Of a stretch of 64,000 nucleotides of DNA, positions 1 through 9,277 are shown piece by piece. The notes under the pieces were generated by a model that was given only the letters and a program-made list of their open reading frames with translations, had not been told where the DNA came from and made no database searches. Position 1 is the stretch's first letter; each line of letters begins with the position of its first letter. The DNA lies in the NCBI GenBank assembly GCA_028564705.1, contig JAPXFQ010000364.1, positions 992,001 through 1,056,000 on the forward strand, in the 5' to 3' direction. This stretch comes from Apricaphanius iberus. Its lineage: Eukaryota; Chordata; Actinopteri; Cyprinodontiformes; Aphaniidae. Position numbers and translations under genes: made by a program.

Positions 1-859
1 ATTTTTGATCTTTGTCAATATGCAGAAAAAACAAGTTTATGGAGGGAAGACTTAATGTTCATACTTGCTGAATGTGGCCACATGTATTCCTATGACTGCC
101 CCTTAAGGATTTTTTCCCAAGCAAAATGCTCTCAAACTGCACTGTCTAATCAATTTTAATTAATCGACTGTTTTATGGAATTCAACAGCTTTTAATGGAC
201 TCATAATGAATCACAGTTTATAATTACTCATTTGCAAAATTTCACTTATTTATTGTTTTTTTTCTTTACCTTGCAGACAAAGATATAAGGATTTTGCATT
301 GTCTCTTTTAGGGTCTGAGAGAGCTGAGTGCCTTGATTGCTCTGGGATAAAAACTGTTTGTGTGTGATTTGAGGGGTTGTAATGCCTCCCAGAGGCAGTT
401 CAGACAAGTAATGCCCCTGGTGGGATGGGTCTGCCAGAAAGTTGCAGAATCTCCTGAGAAAGCAAGAGCTTTATATTTCCTTTAGGGAGGGCAGGGGGTA
501 GAAAATGATTTTCTGCATAGTGAAAATCACCCCCTGAAGTCTTTCTCATGCTCAAGAATTGTGAACCTTGCTGAGATGTAGTAGTTTAGCACAACCTTAA
601 CTGGAAAGCAGAAGGACAACAGTAGTTTCTCAGATAGCTGTTTTAACGGGTGTGCATCAAGAAATAGAAATGCTGCTGAACTTTCCTTTAGAGCAATCAA
701 TTCTTTCTTTCATTTTAATACTTTGTCCATATATATATATATACCTTGAAAGAAGCAATATGTCCAAATATTGTGGACAATGGGTGACCTGACATAAATC
801 ATAAATATTATATTGTTTTAGAAGGATTAGAGAGGTTATAGGGTTGTTAATCATTTGTT
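1..859. other. No gene seen; weak LINE 3'-UTR-like stretch
   Basis: AT-rich sequence without a convincing ORF. About 290-560 reads like the untranslated tail found on some fish non-LTR elements (a run around ctctgggataaaaactgttt followed by gcctcccagaggcagttc), but this is memory of repeat texture and not a firm match. A short TA run sits near 730-742. Confidence 0.25.
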
Positions 860-884
860 CAAATGTTGTTGCTTTTGTTGTTAA

Positions 885-1377
885 CTACAACTACGCTGAC
901 AACACTCAGCTTTACATCTCAATGTCACCAGGTGATGTTGAACACATCCAAATCCTCAATAAATGCATTGAGCAAATTAACAGCTGGATGTCCCATAATT
1001 TCCTCAAATTGAATAAAAACAAATCTGACGTACTTATCTTTGGATCTAAAAAAGATTGAATACATATCAGTAATCAGCTTAAACAGGTCCAACTAGAAAC
1101 TACCAACCAGGCAAGAAATCTAGGTGGAATAATGGACTCAGACCTGAATATCCAGAGTCACATAAAGGCAATAACAAGGTCAGCTTTCTATCACTTGAGG
1201 AACATTTCCTGGATTAAAGGACTGATGACACAAGGGGACCTAGAAAAACTCATCTATGCATTTATCTCTAGTCGCCTTGATTACTGTAAAAGTATCTTCA
1301 CAGGTCTACCTAAAAAATCCATCAGACAGCTGCAGCTGATCCAGAACGCTGCTGCTCGTGTTCTCACTAGAACCTAG
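885..1377 (+). pseudogene. LINE reverse transcriptase remnant
   Basis: Two ORF pieces (844-1059 and 1132-1377) in different frames carry the catalytic-site region and the post-palm region of an L2/CR1-type reverse transcriptase, which would prime from nicked target DNA. The catalytic box reads YADN instead of YADD. An in-frame stop closes the first piece. The endonuclease and the N-terminal half of the RT are absent, as expected for a 5'-truncated copy. Confidence 0.75.
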
Positions 1378-1789
1378 AAGATAGAACACATCACCCCAGT
1401 TCTAAAGTCCTTACACTGGCTCCCTGCAGCTCAGAGAATAGACTTCAAAGTGCTTTAATTAGTCTATAAATCATTGAATAGGTTAGCACCAGAGTACATT
1501 AACAATTAACTATCACAATACAAACCATCCAGATCACTCAGGTCTTCAAGCTCTAGTTTACTGACCATCCCTAGAACCAGAAAAAAACATGGGGAAGCAG
1601 CTTTCAGTTTCTATGCTCCTCATATCTGGAACAAACTACTGAGAGAATGCAAAGCTGCAGAGACACTGAACTCCTTTTAGTCTAAAATTAAAACTGACCT
1701 ATTTAGACTTGCCTATGAGTAACTATCTTCACTTGCTTATTTTTACATTTTCACACAAACTATTACTGTAAATGCTTTTTTTGTGTTTT

Positions 1790-2035
1790 CGGTTAGTGAA
1801 TAAAAACTGTGAGCTTTTTCAGTAAGATCAGTTAGTAGAATGAACAACTGTGAGCATTTCAGCGAGATCGGTTAGTGAATAAAAACTGTGAGCTTTTTCA
1901 GTAAGTGGAAGAAATAACTGTGAGCTTTTCAGCGAGATCAGTTAGTGAATAAAAACTATGAGCTTTCTCAGCAAGATCAGTTAGTGGAAGGAAGAGCTGT
2001 GAGCTTTCAGCGAGATCAGTTACAGAGATCAGTAC
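1790..2035. repeat. ~39-bp minisatellite inside LINE 3' region
   Basis: Six imperfect copies of a unit around gtgagctttttcagtaagat plus agttagtgaataaaaact. The GTGAGC/ATGAGC core falls at about 1809, 1849, 1888, 1920, 1959 and 1999, giving spacings of 40, 39, 32, 39 and 40. The LINE coding remnant and its CCTTG tail lie on either side, so the array is internal to the LINE's 3' UTR. A diverged array of the same unit occurs at 40155-40340. Confidence 0.8.
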
Positions 2036-2236
2036 ATTGTAGTATTGTCTTGATTATTGTCTTCTTGTAATTGATTTATGTTGTGTTCCAATTTTAATCA
2101 TTTAAAGCACCTTGAATTGCCTTGTGTTGAAAGTGTGCCATACAAATAAAATTGCCTTGCCTTGCCTTAACCTAGTAGAGCTGGTGGATATTGATCAAAA
2201 CTTAGATCTCAATATTGTAACGGTGAAATCCTATTT

Positions 2237-2305
<69 letters not shown>
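2237..2305. repeat. (CTAT)n microsatellite
   Basis: About 17 uninterrupted copies of the tetranucleotide TCTA/CTAT. An ORF runs through it as ..IYLSIYLS.., which is an artefact of the repeat. Confidence 0.97.
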
Positions 2306-2706
2306 TATCTTTGCAAGAAATATTGACAAATAAGGTATTGCGAATTTAAGCTACACGTCTCAAATGTCACACAGGAACTTTTGATATACAGCTGTAGATG
2401 TACATTAGAAACTGTTAAAAAATATATATACATCTGTTTACTAAACTCATCAACATGAGGCAACAATGGTGCCGGTATTTATGCTTAGATGGAGTTTACC
2501 ACCCAGTTTAGGCCGCAGTACAAAACAAGACCGGACTTCGACGTGCTTCTGGCCGCAGCAGGACTCCACACCGGGGCTACCACAGTTACAGTCTTCAGGA
2601 TGCCACACACTGCAGACAGACAGGTATTCTGCGCCACGGTCTCCCTCTTTGCTATGAGTTACTCATTGATAATTTATTGTCCTCCGCTTAGCGCTTAGCA
2701 TTATGC
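2306..2706. other. No feature recognised
   Basis: Two short overlapping ORFs (2466-2698) have mildly higher GC but match no family I know. No TIR or poly-A tail seen. Confidence 0.4.
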
Positions 2707-2996
2707 TTAACTCTTTAAGCGCCATTCTCTCAAAATTGCAACAAGCAACATCCCTGAATTTAACAGGCCACAGCTGCAAATATTATCCATGATGTAGGTA
2801 CTGCATTACACCAAGAGATGGCAGACATCTATAACTTCAATCTGAGCATCATTTGGGGGTGTGTTACCATGGAGAGTTTTGGATTATTTAAAGGTTGAAA
2901 AGCGCCCGCAAGTCGAGGATCTGTAGTAGCAGTCAGAGCGTAGAGAGAGCGAATTATAGAGAGAAAACTTATCATGCCACGAGGTCTATATATATA

Positions 2997-3023
2997 CACT
3001 ACCATTCAAAAGTTTGGGGTCAC
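2997..3023 (+). repeat. Tc1 left terminal inverted repeat
   Basis: Starts CACTACCATTC and ends TTGGGGTCAC. Flanking TA at 2995-2996. This is the end next to the transposase C-terminus. Confidence 0.93.
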
Positions 3024-3158
3024 CCAAACAATTTTGTGTTTTCCGTGAAAAGTCACTCTTATTCACCACCATACGTTGTGAAATGAATAAAAAATAGAGT
3101 CAAGACATTGACAAGGTTAGAAATAATGATTTTTATTTGAAATAAGATTGTTTTTACA

Positions 3159-4202
3159 TCAAACTTTGCTTTCATCAAAGAATCCTCCATTTGCAGCAAT
3201 GACAGCATTGCAGACCTTTGGCATTCTAGCTGTTAATTTGTTGAGGTAATCTGGAGAAATTGCACCCCACGCTTCTAGAAGCAGCTCCCACAATTTGGAT
3301 TGGTTGGATGGGCACTTCTTGCGTACAATACGGTCAGGCTGCTCCCACAACAGCTCAACGGGGTTCAAATCTGGTGACTGCGCTGGCCACTCCATTACCG
3401 ATAGAATACCAGCTGCCTGCTTCTTCTCTAAATAGTTCTTGCACAATTTCGAGGTGTGTTTTGGGTCATTGTCCTGTTGTAGGATGAAATTGGCTCCAAT
3501 CAAGCGCTGTCCACTGGGTATGGCATGGCGTTGCAAAATGGAGTGATAGCCTTCCTTATTCAGAATCCCTTTTACCCTGTACAAATCTCCCACCTTACCA
3601 GCACCAAAGCAACCCCAGACCATCACATTACCTCCACCATGCTTAACAGATGGCGTCAGGCATTCTTCCAGCATCTTTTCAGTTGTTCTGCGTCTCACAA
3701 ACGTTCTTCTTTGTGATCCAAACACCTCAAACTTGGATTCATCCGTCCACAGCACTTTTTTCCAGTCTTCCTCTGTCCAATGTCTGTGTTCTTTTGCCCA
3801 TCTTAATCTTTTTCTTTTATTGGCCAGTCTCAGATATGGCTTTTTCTTTGCCACTCTGCCCTGAAGCCCAGAATCCCGCAGCCGCCTCTTCACTGTAGAT
3901 GTTGACACTGGTGTTTTGCGGGTACTATTTAATGAAGATGCCAGTTGGGGACCTGTGAGGCGTCTGTTTCTCAAACTAGAGACTCTAATGTACTTATCTT
4001 CTTGCTCAGTTGTGCAACGCGGCCTCCCACTTCTTTTTCTACTCTGGTTAGAGCCTGTTTGTGCTGTCCTCTGAAGGGAGTAGTACACACCGTTGTAGGA
4101 AATCTTCAATTTCTTAGCAATTTCTCGCATGGAATAGCCTTCATTTCTAAGAACAAGAATAGACTGTCGAGTTTCAGATGAAAGTTCTCTTTTTCTGGCC
4201 AT
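3159..4202 (-). CDS. Tc1-like transposase (DD38E), intact ORF
   Basis: 347 codons, ATG at 4202, uninterrupted, the normal length for Tc1 transposases. It binds its own TIRs and cuts and pastes the element into TA sites in the nucleus. Residues about 10-45 form the first helix-turn-helix (..SMREIAKKLKISYNGVYYSL..). A GRPR AT-hook-like linker is at 59-62, and a second HTH is at about 95-118 (..STSTVKRRLRDSGLQG..). The catalytic triad is visible: D154 in LWTDESKFEVFG, D244 in LQQDNDPKHTS and E283 in SPDLNPVELLWE, giving 38 residues between D244 and E283 where Tc1 proper has 34. GGGNVMVWG (189-197) is the usual glycine-rich box. The ORF occupies most of the element, 162 bp from the left end and 411 bp from the right. 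No stop or frameshift is visible, so it may be recent or still competent; activity is inference. Confidence 0.95.
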   Translation of the reverse strand: MARKRELSSETRQSILVLRNEGYSMREIAKKLKISYNGVYYSLQRTAQTGSNQSRKRSGRPRCTTEQEDKYIRVSSLRNRRLTGPQLASSLNSTRKTPVSTSTVKRRLRDSGLQGRVAKKKPYLRLANKRKRLRWAKEHRHWTEEDWKKVLWTDESKFEVFGSQRRTFVRRRTTEKMLEECLTPSVKHGGGNVMVWGCFGAGKVGDLYRVKGILNKEGYHSILQRHAIPSGQRLIGANFILQQDNDPKHTSKLCKNYLEKKQAAGILSVMEWPAQSPDLNPVELLWEQPDRIVRKKCPSNQSKLWELLLEAWGAISPDYLNKLTARMPKVCNAVIAANGGFFDESKV

Positions 4203-4587
4203 TTTGAGCGTTTAATTGACCCCACAAATGTGATGCTCCAGAAACTCAATCTGCTCAAAGGAAGGTCAGTTTTGTAGCTTCTGTACCGAGCTAAACTGTT
4301 TTCAGATGTGTGAACATGATTGCACAAGGGTTTTCTAATCATCAATTAGCCTTCTGAGCCAATGAGCAAACACATTGTACCATTAGAACACTGGAGTGAT
4401 AGTTGCTGGAAATGGGCCTCTATACACCTATGTAGATATTGCACCAAAAACCAGACATTTGCAGCTAGAATAGTCATTTACCACATTAGCAATGTATAGC
4501 GTGTGTTTCTTTAAAGTTAAGACTAGTTTAAAGTTATCTTCATTGAAAAGTACAGTGCTTTTCCTTCAAAAATAAGGACATTTCAAT

Positions 4588-4613
4588 GTGACCCCAAATT
4601 TTGAACGGTAGTG
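4588..4613 (-). repeat. Tc1 right terminal inverted repeat
   Basis: On the minus strand it starts CACTACCGTTC and ends TTTGGGGTCAC, mirroring 2997-3023 with one base missing and one substitution. TA follows at 4614-4615, leading into a TA-rich run. Confidence 0.93.
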
Positions 4614-4615
4614 TA

Positions 4616-4668
4616 TATATATATATAAAGAGAGAGCGATATTATATATATATATATATATATATATC
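4616..4668. repeat. TA-rich microsatellite
   Basis: TA repeats broken by an aaagagagagcg interruption; the Tc1 target lies at its edge. Confidence 0.8.
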
Positions 4669-5020
4669 AAAAACAAAAAAAGAAACTAAAATATAAAAAA
4701 ATGTAAGAAATCCAATATGGCCGACGCCTGATGATGTCATAATATGCCAATTAAATGAGTGAATGTGATCCTATCACAAACTTTGGATCATACTGAAGAT
4801 TTTTCTAATTTACAGTATACCTTTGTCTATTACCATGTTTAGTATACAAGCTTTTGAAATGATATTTCAAATATTCAATGTGATGTCAAAATGTAAAATT
4901 TGATGTCAAAATGTAAAATTTTACTGAAAAAACCCTGGCGCCTAAAGGCCTAAATTCAGCAAGTTGTCACGTCTGATTTGAGGCAATTGTCTGTTGGGAA
5001 CGAGCGGTTTTCTACGCATG

Positions 5021-5342
5021 TCACGGTAAAGATCTTTCTTTCAAGTTCAACCTCGAGGCAAAGTCAGTACTGTAAGCTCCATAGCCTCTAGCAGCTGCAA
5101 GAGGCTCAGCTTTCACCTTGCCAAAAAAAAAACTTTCCCGTGGGCAGTCCAAAGCTAGGCAGGGGGAACCTCTTTTTTGTCTGAGGTCCAATGATGGGAG
5201 AAGAGTTGGATGAGTAGATGCCCGCAAGAGGTGAGTTGACCGCTGGTGAAGAGTTCTTGGCTGCCTGCCAGGCAAACCATTCAAAAAAGGTCGTCATTTT
5301 TGGCTCCTTAGATTGCTCTGCAATGGTGCATTTGTTGGTCAA
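5021..5342 (-). other. Reverse-strand ORFs next to LTR-like block, unknown
   Basis: Two overlapping minus-strand frames, 78 and 87 codons (5106-5342 and 5021-5284), lie directly downstream, in the element's sense, of the LTR-like block at 5350-5680. That is where a leader or gag start would be. I see no capsid or zinc-knuckle motif, so they may be chance ORFs. Confidence 0.25.
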
Positions 5343-5349
5343 GTTGTTC

Positions 5350-5680
5350 TGTCAGGTTACGGTTGAATGAGGACCCAGATGCAGAACGTCTGTTTGAGCG
5401 TTTGTGACCCAAAGGTCCAAAACATCCAAAAATGAAGGCAGATGTGACAAGGACAGGGAAAGCACAACAACAACCTGACAAAGACAGACAGACACAGGAA
5501 GATATATATACTGAGGAAAGGGCAATTAATGAATAGAGAAAAACCTGGGAGAGGGGAGGAGAACACAGGGAGGACTAACAGAACACAGCTGATGATGATA
5601 AAACAAACAAGGACACAGGGACTGGCTGGGAAGGGAAGGAAATTGATTTACACAGACAAGACTGAGGGATATGTATCATA
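5350..5680 (-). repeat. Probable LTR remnant (gypsy-like), reverse orientation
   Basis: Read on the minus strand it starts TGATACATATCC and ends AACCTGACA, i.e. TG...CA. It carries a TATA-like TATATATA run (about 5502-5511) and, near its 3' end, the CTGCATCTGGGTCCTCAT text that ends many fish gypsy LTRs. The block at 5950 has the related GGACCCAAATGCAGA in the same orientation. No partner LTR of the same copy is visible, so it may be a solo LTR. Confidence 0.5.
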
Positions 5681-5949
5681 AAAAAAAACTGGTATATTCA
5701 CAGTGGTCAGGCAGTACATCATTGTATCTTTCCTTTTTTTTTTTTTTCTTTGAAGAGTTTTGCACACTCCCGTTCCAGTGGCTGCAGTTACTTGCATCGC
5801 CGGCCGCTTCGCTCATGAGTTTTGTTTCTTCATCCATCCCCATGTTCCTTTAAAGTACTACTTACCAGCAGCTCCTCTGCCTTCATCCTTCTCCATGCTG
5901 CTATTTACTTCAAGAATGACTGCAGTAGTGGGATTGCCGTGAGGTTCAC
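5681..5949. other. Spacer between two LTR-like blocks
   Basis: Contains a T-rich run at 5734-5748 and no ORF with recognisable motifs. Confidence 0.4.
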
Positions 5950-6550
5950 TGTCATGTATCGGTTTAAGGAGGACCCAAATGCAGAGCAAACTTTAGAGCA
6001 TTGGTGACTCATCTTTTTTGTAGATTCCAAAGGAAAGCTAGAGACACGGACTAGACATGGGAGACTGCGACACCCGATGACAGGGGACATGATGACACAA
6101 CGAACCAGCCAATACATGAGGGCACAAGGAAAAATGTATAGATGGGGATGTAATCAGGGGAAACTCAAAATTTGGACTTGGACTGGGGAGCATAGATTGG
6201 AGACTCGAGCATGGAAACACTCTCTGGAACTCTGGGTCAGAAAAACTCACTGTGAAATAGAGAGCAGTCTCTGCTGATCCAGAAATAGGATCAATATCTG
6301 CTGATTCATGTCTAGTTTCTGCAGAAAGCTAAAAAACTGCTGCTAAGCCTGCCACCAGAACTGCTGCCAAAACAGCCATCTCCAGCTTGGATGGGCCATC
6401 GCTGTTTACTTCTACAGGAGCTGGCTGAGGGAGAATAGAAAAGTCCGCCCCATTTCCCTCTAATGGGTTTAGTGTAGGAGATGCCAAAGCAAGTCGGGGC
6501 TCCGGGAACTAGACAGGAGATCACCGCTGGGATCGGAGCTGGAAATCAAT

Positions 6551-6670
6551 GGGGCGCTGGGACGGAACATGAGATCTCCGGGGTGCTGGGACTGGAGTTT
6601 GAGATCATCAGGGCGCTGGGACTGGAGCTTGAGATCGAGGGGGCGCTGGGATGGGAACTGAGTCATGCCA
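6551..6670. repeat. 30-bp tandem repeat, about 4 copies
   Basis: Unit of the form gggcgctgggactggagctt plus gagatcatca starts at 6551, 6581, 6611 and (partial) 6641. On the minus strand it reads as repeated QRPxDLKLQS, so the ORF at 6469-6726 is mostly this array. It lies inside the decayed LTR element. Confidence 0.85.
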
Positions 6671-7256
6671 GCTAGGCAACGGGAGCGGACCCTAGAAAGG
6701 CGGCTGCATGTAGGCAGCGTTAGCATCTACAGCTGGCTTGCCACTATAAGGAACTGAGCGAGGGGTTTCGATGACCTGGAAGTCGTGTTGTCAGGAAGGC
6801 TTCTGGAGAAGTGGGACGTCGTCAATCGTGCCCTCCCTGGAGAGGAGCGGGAGTAGCTCAAAAGTGATGGATATTTTGGCAACGGACAGCCCTTTGAGGA
6901 CCCCGGTAAGATGCCCTTCAAGCCCTCCTGGGGAATGGTAGGAGCAGCCACTGAGTCCGAGCCATTCCGGGAATGGGCTGTCCTCTGTGGATCAGGGAAG
7001 GCGCAGACCGGGCCCTCCTGGAGAGGGGAAGGAGCGGCCCTGGGAAGGTGATGACGACAGTGGCCGGAGGATTGTAGAGTGGAGGAACCTACTGCCTCCT
7101 GCATTTGAGTCCCAACACCGGGCGGACAGAGGGACAACCAGGTTCCAAGTTAAGGTGAGTTCAAAGGAACCCCATGACTAACACTCCACTCAGTTAGTTC
7201 ATTCCATTCGTCCTCTGTGTGTTTATGCTCTGCTGGGTCCAATTGGCTGGTACGTT

Positions 7257-7525
7257 CAGTCATGTATCAGTTTAAGATGGAGCCATATACAGAGCAAACT
7301 TTATTGTATGTTGTATGATTTCAGGCTCAGCACACGGACTAGATGTGGGAGATGGTGACACCTGATGAAAGAAGACAACACAAGAAATCATCCGAGACAT
7401 GAGGGCACAAGGGAACATTTATACATGGGGACGTAATCAGGAGAAACTCAAAACAGCTCAGAGTAATCAGAGGGTAATCACAGAGACAGACAAGGACAGA
7501 TATAAACGATCACATTGTGACATTC
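7257..7525 (-). promoter_or_regulatory. LTR-like block with TATA box and poly-A signal
   Basis: Read on the minus strand the block starts TGTCACAATGTGATCG. It carries TATAAA within TGTATAAATG (about 7418-7427) and, further on, ACAATAAAGTTT containing AATAAA (about 7296-7306). The order promoter then polyadenylation signal is that of an LTR (U3-R-U5). The orientation supports a minus-strand element beginning here. Confidence 0.5.
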
Positions 7526-8034
7526 CTGTTCAGTGAAGATGGGAGGAGTAGCAAGGCCAAGTAATGTGAAAGATACACGGAAGGGTGGGAGGGCTAAAAA
7601 CGAACTGGTCTATTCATCAATATTATATCGATTTATCGTTATAAACAAAGATGTAATATTTTTAAAAACTCAAAACATTGCCCAGCCTACCTTATACTCA
7701 CTATAAGCACATTATAAAAGGGAGGCAGTTTGTAAGGTGAAGTTGAACCTATTACTTTATCCACCAACCTTATCCACCCACTTAATCCCCTGCTTATCAC
7801 CAAATGTGTAAGCAGTGCCTAATGTAATAATAGACATGATTTACTCACAAGTTCCGCAGCACATCCCTTCCCACCTGGAACATTTTAGATACATTTTATT
7901 TGCGAATGCGCTCCAGCCAGCTCTTTCTGGTGGACTCTGGTACCGCAACTTATTTTCAAGAGGCCATTTTCCCCCTTGAAATGTACATTTCAGATTTGGG
8001 GTTTGTCAGAAAATGTCCAACAGTTAAGCAAAGT

Positions 8035-8035
<1 letters not shown>
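7526..8035. other. No feature recognised
   Basis: A short stretch at 7620-7695 (tatcgatttatcg ... attgcccagcctacc) hints at a worn hAT-type end but lacks a partner. Confidence 0.35.
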
Positions 8036-8095
<60 letters not shown>

Positions 8096-8122
8096 ATCTC
8101 TCTCGCTCTCTATCTATCTATC
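8036..8122. repeat. (CT)n microsatellite
   Basis: Long CT run degenerating to CTAT at its 3' side; ORFs through it read (LS)n. Confidence 0.96.
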
Positions 8123-8123
8123 A

Positions 8124-8196
8124 TGCAGCACTTTGGTCAGCTCTCATGCCCTTTTTAAATGTGCTATGTAAATAAACTGGTATGATATGGTATATA
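8124..8196 (+). repeat. LINE-like 3' tail
   Basis: Contains gcagcactttggtcag, then tttaaatgtgctatgtaaat and aaact, the tail text of many fish L2-type elements. The same text recurs at 60160-60215. No coding part remains. Confidence 0.6.
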
Positions 8197-8907
8197 ATGT
8201 ATGCACATGCATGAAATTATCATGACTCATTCACATCAGGTGCAGTGTGTGTGTGTTGTCAGGTGTCCGTATGGCTGTTGCATGGATGAAAAACATTTAA
8301 TATTTTAACTTGACTCAATAAGATTGAATCTGTATGCAGAAAAATAAAAAATATACAAAAAAAATATATTGGAAATACATATAATCATACAATTTTCATT
8401 AAAGTTCCAAGCTAAGACAGACTGCTGTGGGTAAATAAAACGAAGAAAAATCTGTCAATTAAGTTGTGCAAATCAATATATCTGTATATTGTACAGCAAA
8501 AGGAGCACTATCCAACTGGTTGCAGTAAGACATTTTAGGACTGACTAACTTGGTCACATGACCTCAAAGCTATTGAAGGAAAACCTGAAATATTGCAGTA
8601 AAATTATCAATATAAGAAATTCTATGCAATCAAGCAGCCACTTTATTAGCGCAGTTCTGGGTGAGACATTGGACGGAGTGTCCACTTTAATGAAATGAAT
8701 GTCCGACTAATATCCAATTAAAACTAAGTTCACAACTAAGTTTCTTACAGCATGCAGTAAGCGAGAGCACTCAGAGTATCTGCTCACTCACCAAATCATT
8801 ATCATATTTGCAGTGACCATCATCACCTACACCTGTGCTCTTTCCCTGCAGCTGAAGAGTGACTGTCAGAAAGTTTGACACCGCTGCACTTCATTCAACC
8901 ACATTGT
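8197..8907. other. No feature recognised
   Basis: AT-rich, no ORF over 60 codons, no TIR seen. Confidence 0.4.
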
Positions 8908-9042
8908 AGTAACGCCCCACTTTTATATCCACGGTAACGATATTGATTTTGGAATGATAGGAAAGGTAAATAATTAGTTTACTCCGTTACCTAAAAATGT
9001 ACGCCGTTAGTAACGCCATTATATGTAAACGCAGTTACTAGC
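8908..9042. repeat. hAT-like terminal fragment
   Basis: Runs of gtagtaacgcc, ccgttacc, gccgttagtaacgcc and acgcagttactagcactg are the palindromic gtaacg/cgttac texture of hAT ends such as the complete element at 33330-34662. Only one end is visible, reading outward at about 9042; it abuts the gypsy remnant. Confidence 0.5.
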
Positions 9043-9277
9043 ACTGACTGTTGCTACATCCTTGCTCCACCGGCTACTTGCTCCAGGTCCAGTCAAGCCA
9101 GTCAACCAGACCAGCTCAGACTTTGACTGTCTGCTCATCAGCTTGCTCCACGGTTCCCAGCCGCAGCCTGTCTCCTAAGCCATCCAGCCGCCTTGAACGC
9201 GGGGTGACTCCCATCCACGCCTGGAGCGCCAAACTACACCCGATCGCCTCTCCCTGTCCACCGGCAATCCTGACAGG

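Larger units (their letters stand above)
860..2170 (+). mobile_element. Degenerate L2/CR1-type LINE, 3' end
   Basis: A 5'-truncated non-LTR retrotransposon. Reverse transcriptase palm sequence is readable from about 885: YADNTQLYIS stands where the family has YADDTQLY, so the second catalytic Asp is Asn. It is followed by INSWMSHNFLKLNKNKSDV and, after a stop near 1059 and a frame change, by the C-terminal block with SRLDYCKSIFTGLPKKSIRQ and LQLIQNAAARVLTRT (1132-1377). More decayed C-terminal coding follows to about 1720. The 3' end is the family-typical run with gccatacaaataaaattgcc and repeated CCTTG at 2120-2168. The element cannot be active. The clade is L2/CR1-like; Rex1/Maui-type fish LINEs are alternatives I cannot separate by eye. 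Confidence 0.8.
2997..4613 (-). mobile_element. Complete Tc1/mariner transposon, DD38E type
   Basis: A 1617-bp element with near-identical inverted ends: CACTACCATTCAAAAG at 2997 and the inverse of CACTACCGTTCAAAA ending at 4613. The left 27 bases and right 26 bases match with about two differences. TA dinucleotides abut both ends (2995-2996 and 4614-4615), the canonical Tc1/mariner target duplication. It contains one uninterrupted transposase ORF on the minus strand. The D-to-E spacing (38 residues) agrees with the DD38E group that I recall being named Intruder; that name is from memory. Confidence 0.95.
2711..4950. mobile_element. Putative short TTAA-type (piggyBac-like) element split by Tc1
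   Basis: TTAA at 2707-2710 is followed by CTCTTTAAGCGCCA. At the other side, just before 4951, lies the approximate inverse TGGCGCCTAAAGGCC, followed by TAAA where a second TTAA would be expected. Without the Tc1 insert (2997-4613) this leaves only about 620 bp, a size typical of a non-autonomous element. The duplicated TTAA has one mismatch and the terminal repeat is short and imperfect, so the call is tentative. Confidence 0.35.
5950..7525 (-). mobile_element. Decayed LTR-flanked element without coding capacity
   Basis: Two similar blocks, 5950-6180 and 7257-7525, both reverse, flank about 1.08 kb. They share tttaag, gcagagcaaactttat-like text, cacggactaga, gggaga, gacacc and catgagggcacaagg, then gatggggatgtaatcagg or catggggacgtaatcagg, then gaaactcaaaa. 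By eye identity is roughly three quarters, so if they were one insertion's LTRs it is old. The interior shows no protease, RT or integrase motifs, suggesting a non-autonomous or internally deleted copy. Just inside the 7257 block the minus strand reads AATTGGACCCAGCAGA, close to the ATGGACCCAGC gag start of fish gypsy elements. Confidence 0.5.

Noticed and set aside
1790..2035. CRISPR array
   Set aside because: Units are contiguous and diverged without unique spacers, in a eukaryotic LINE context.
2112..2333. 73-codon ORF with (IYLS)n
   Set aside because: Translation of the LINE tail and CTAT microsatellite.
3260..4181. Plus-strand ORFs of 63-82 codons
   Set aside because: They lie antisense to the intact transposase and have no motif; shadows of that gene.
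7620..7695. Isolated hAT end (attgcccagcctacc)
   Set aside because: Too short and without a partner end.
7900..8175. 91-codon ORF with (LS)n
   Set aside because: It is translation of a CT microsatellite, not a protein.
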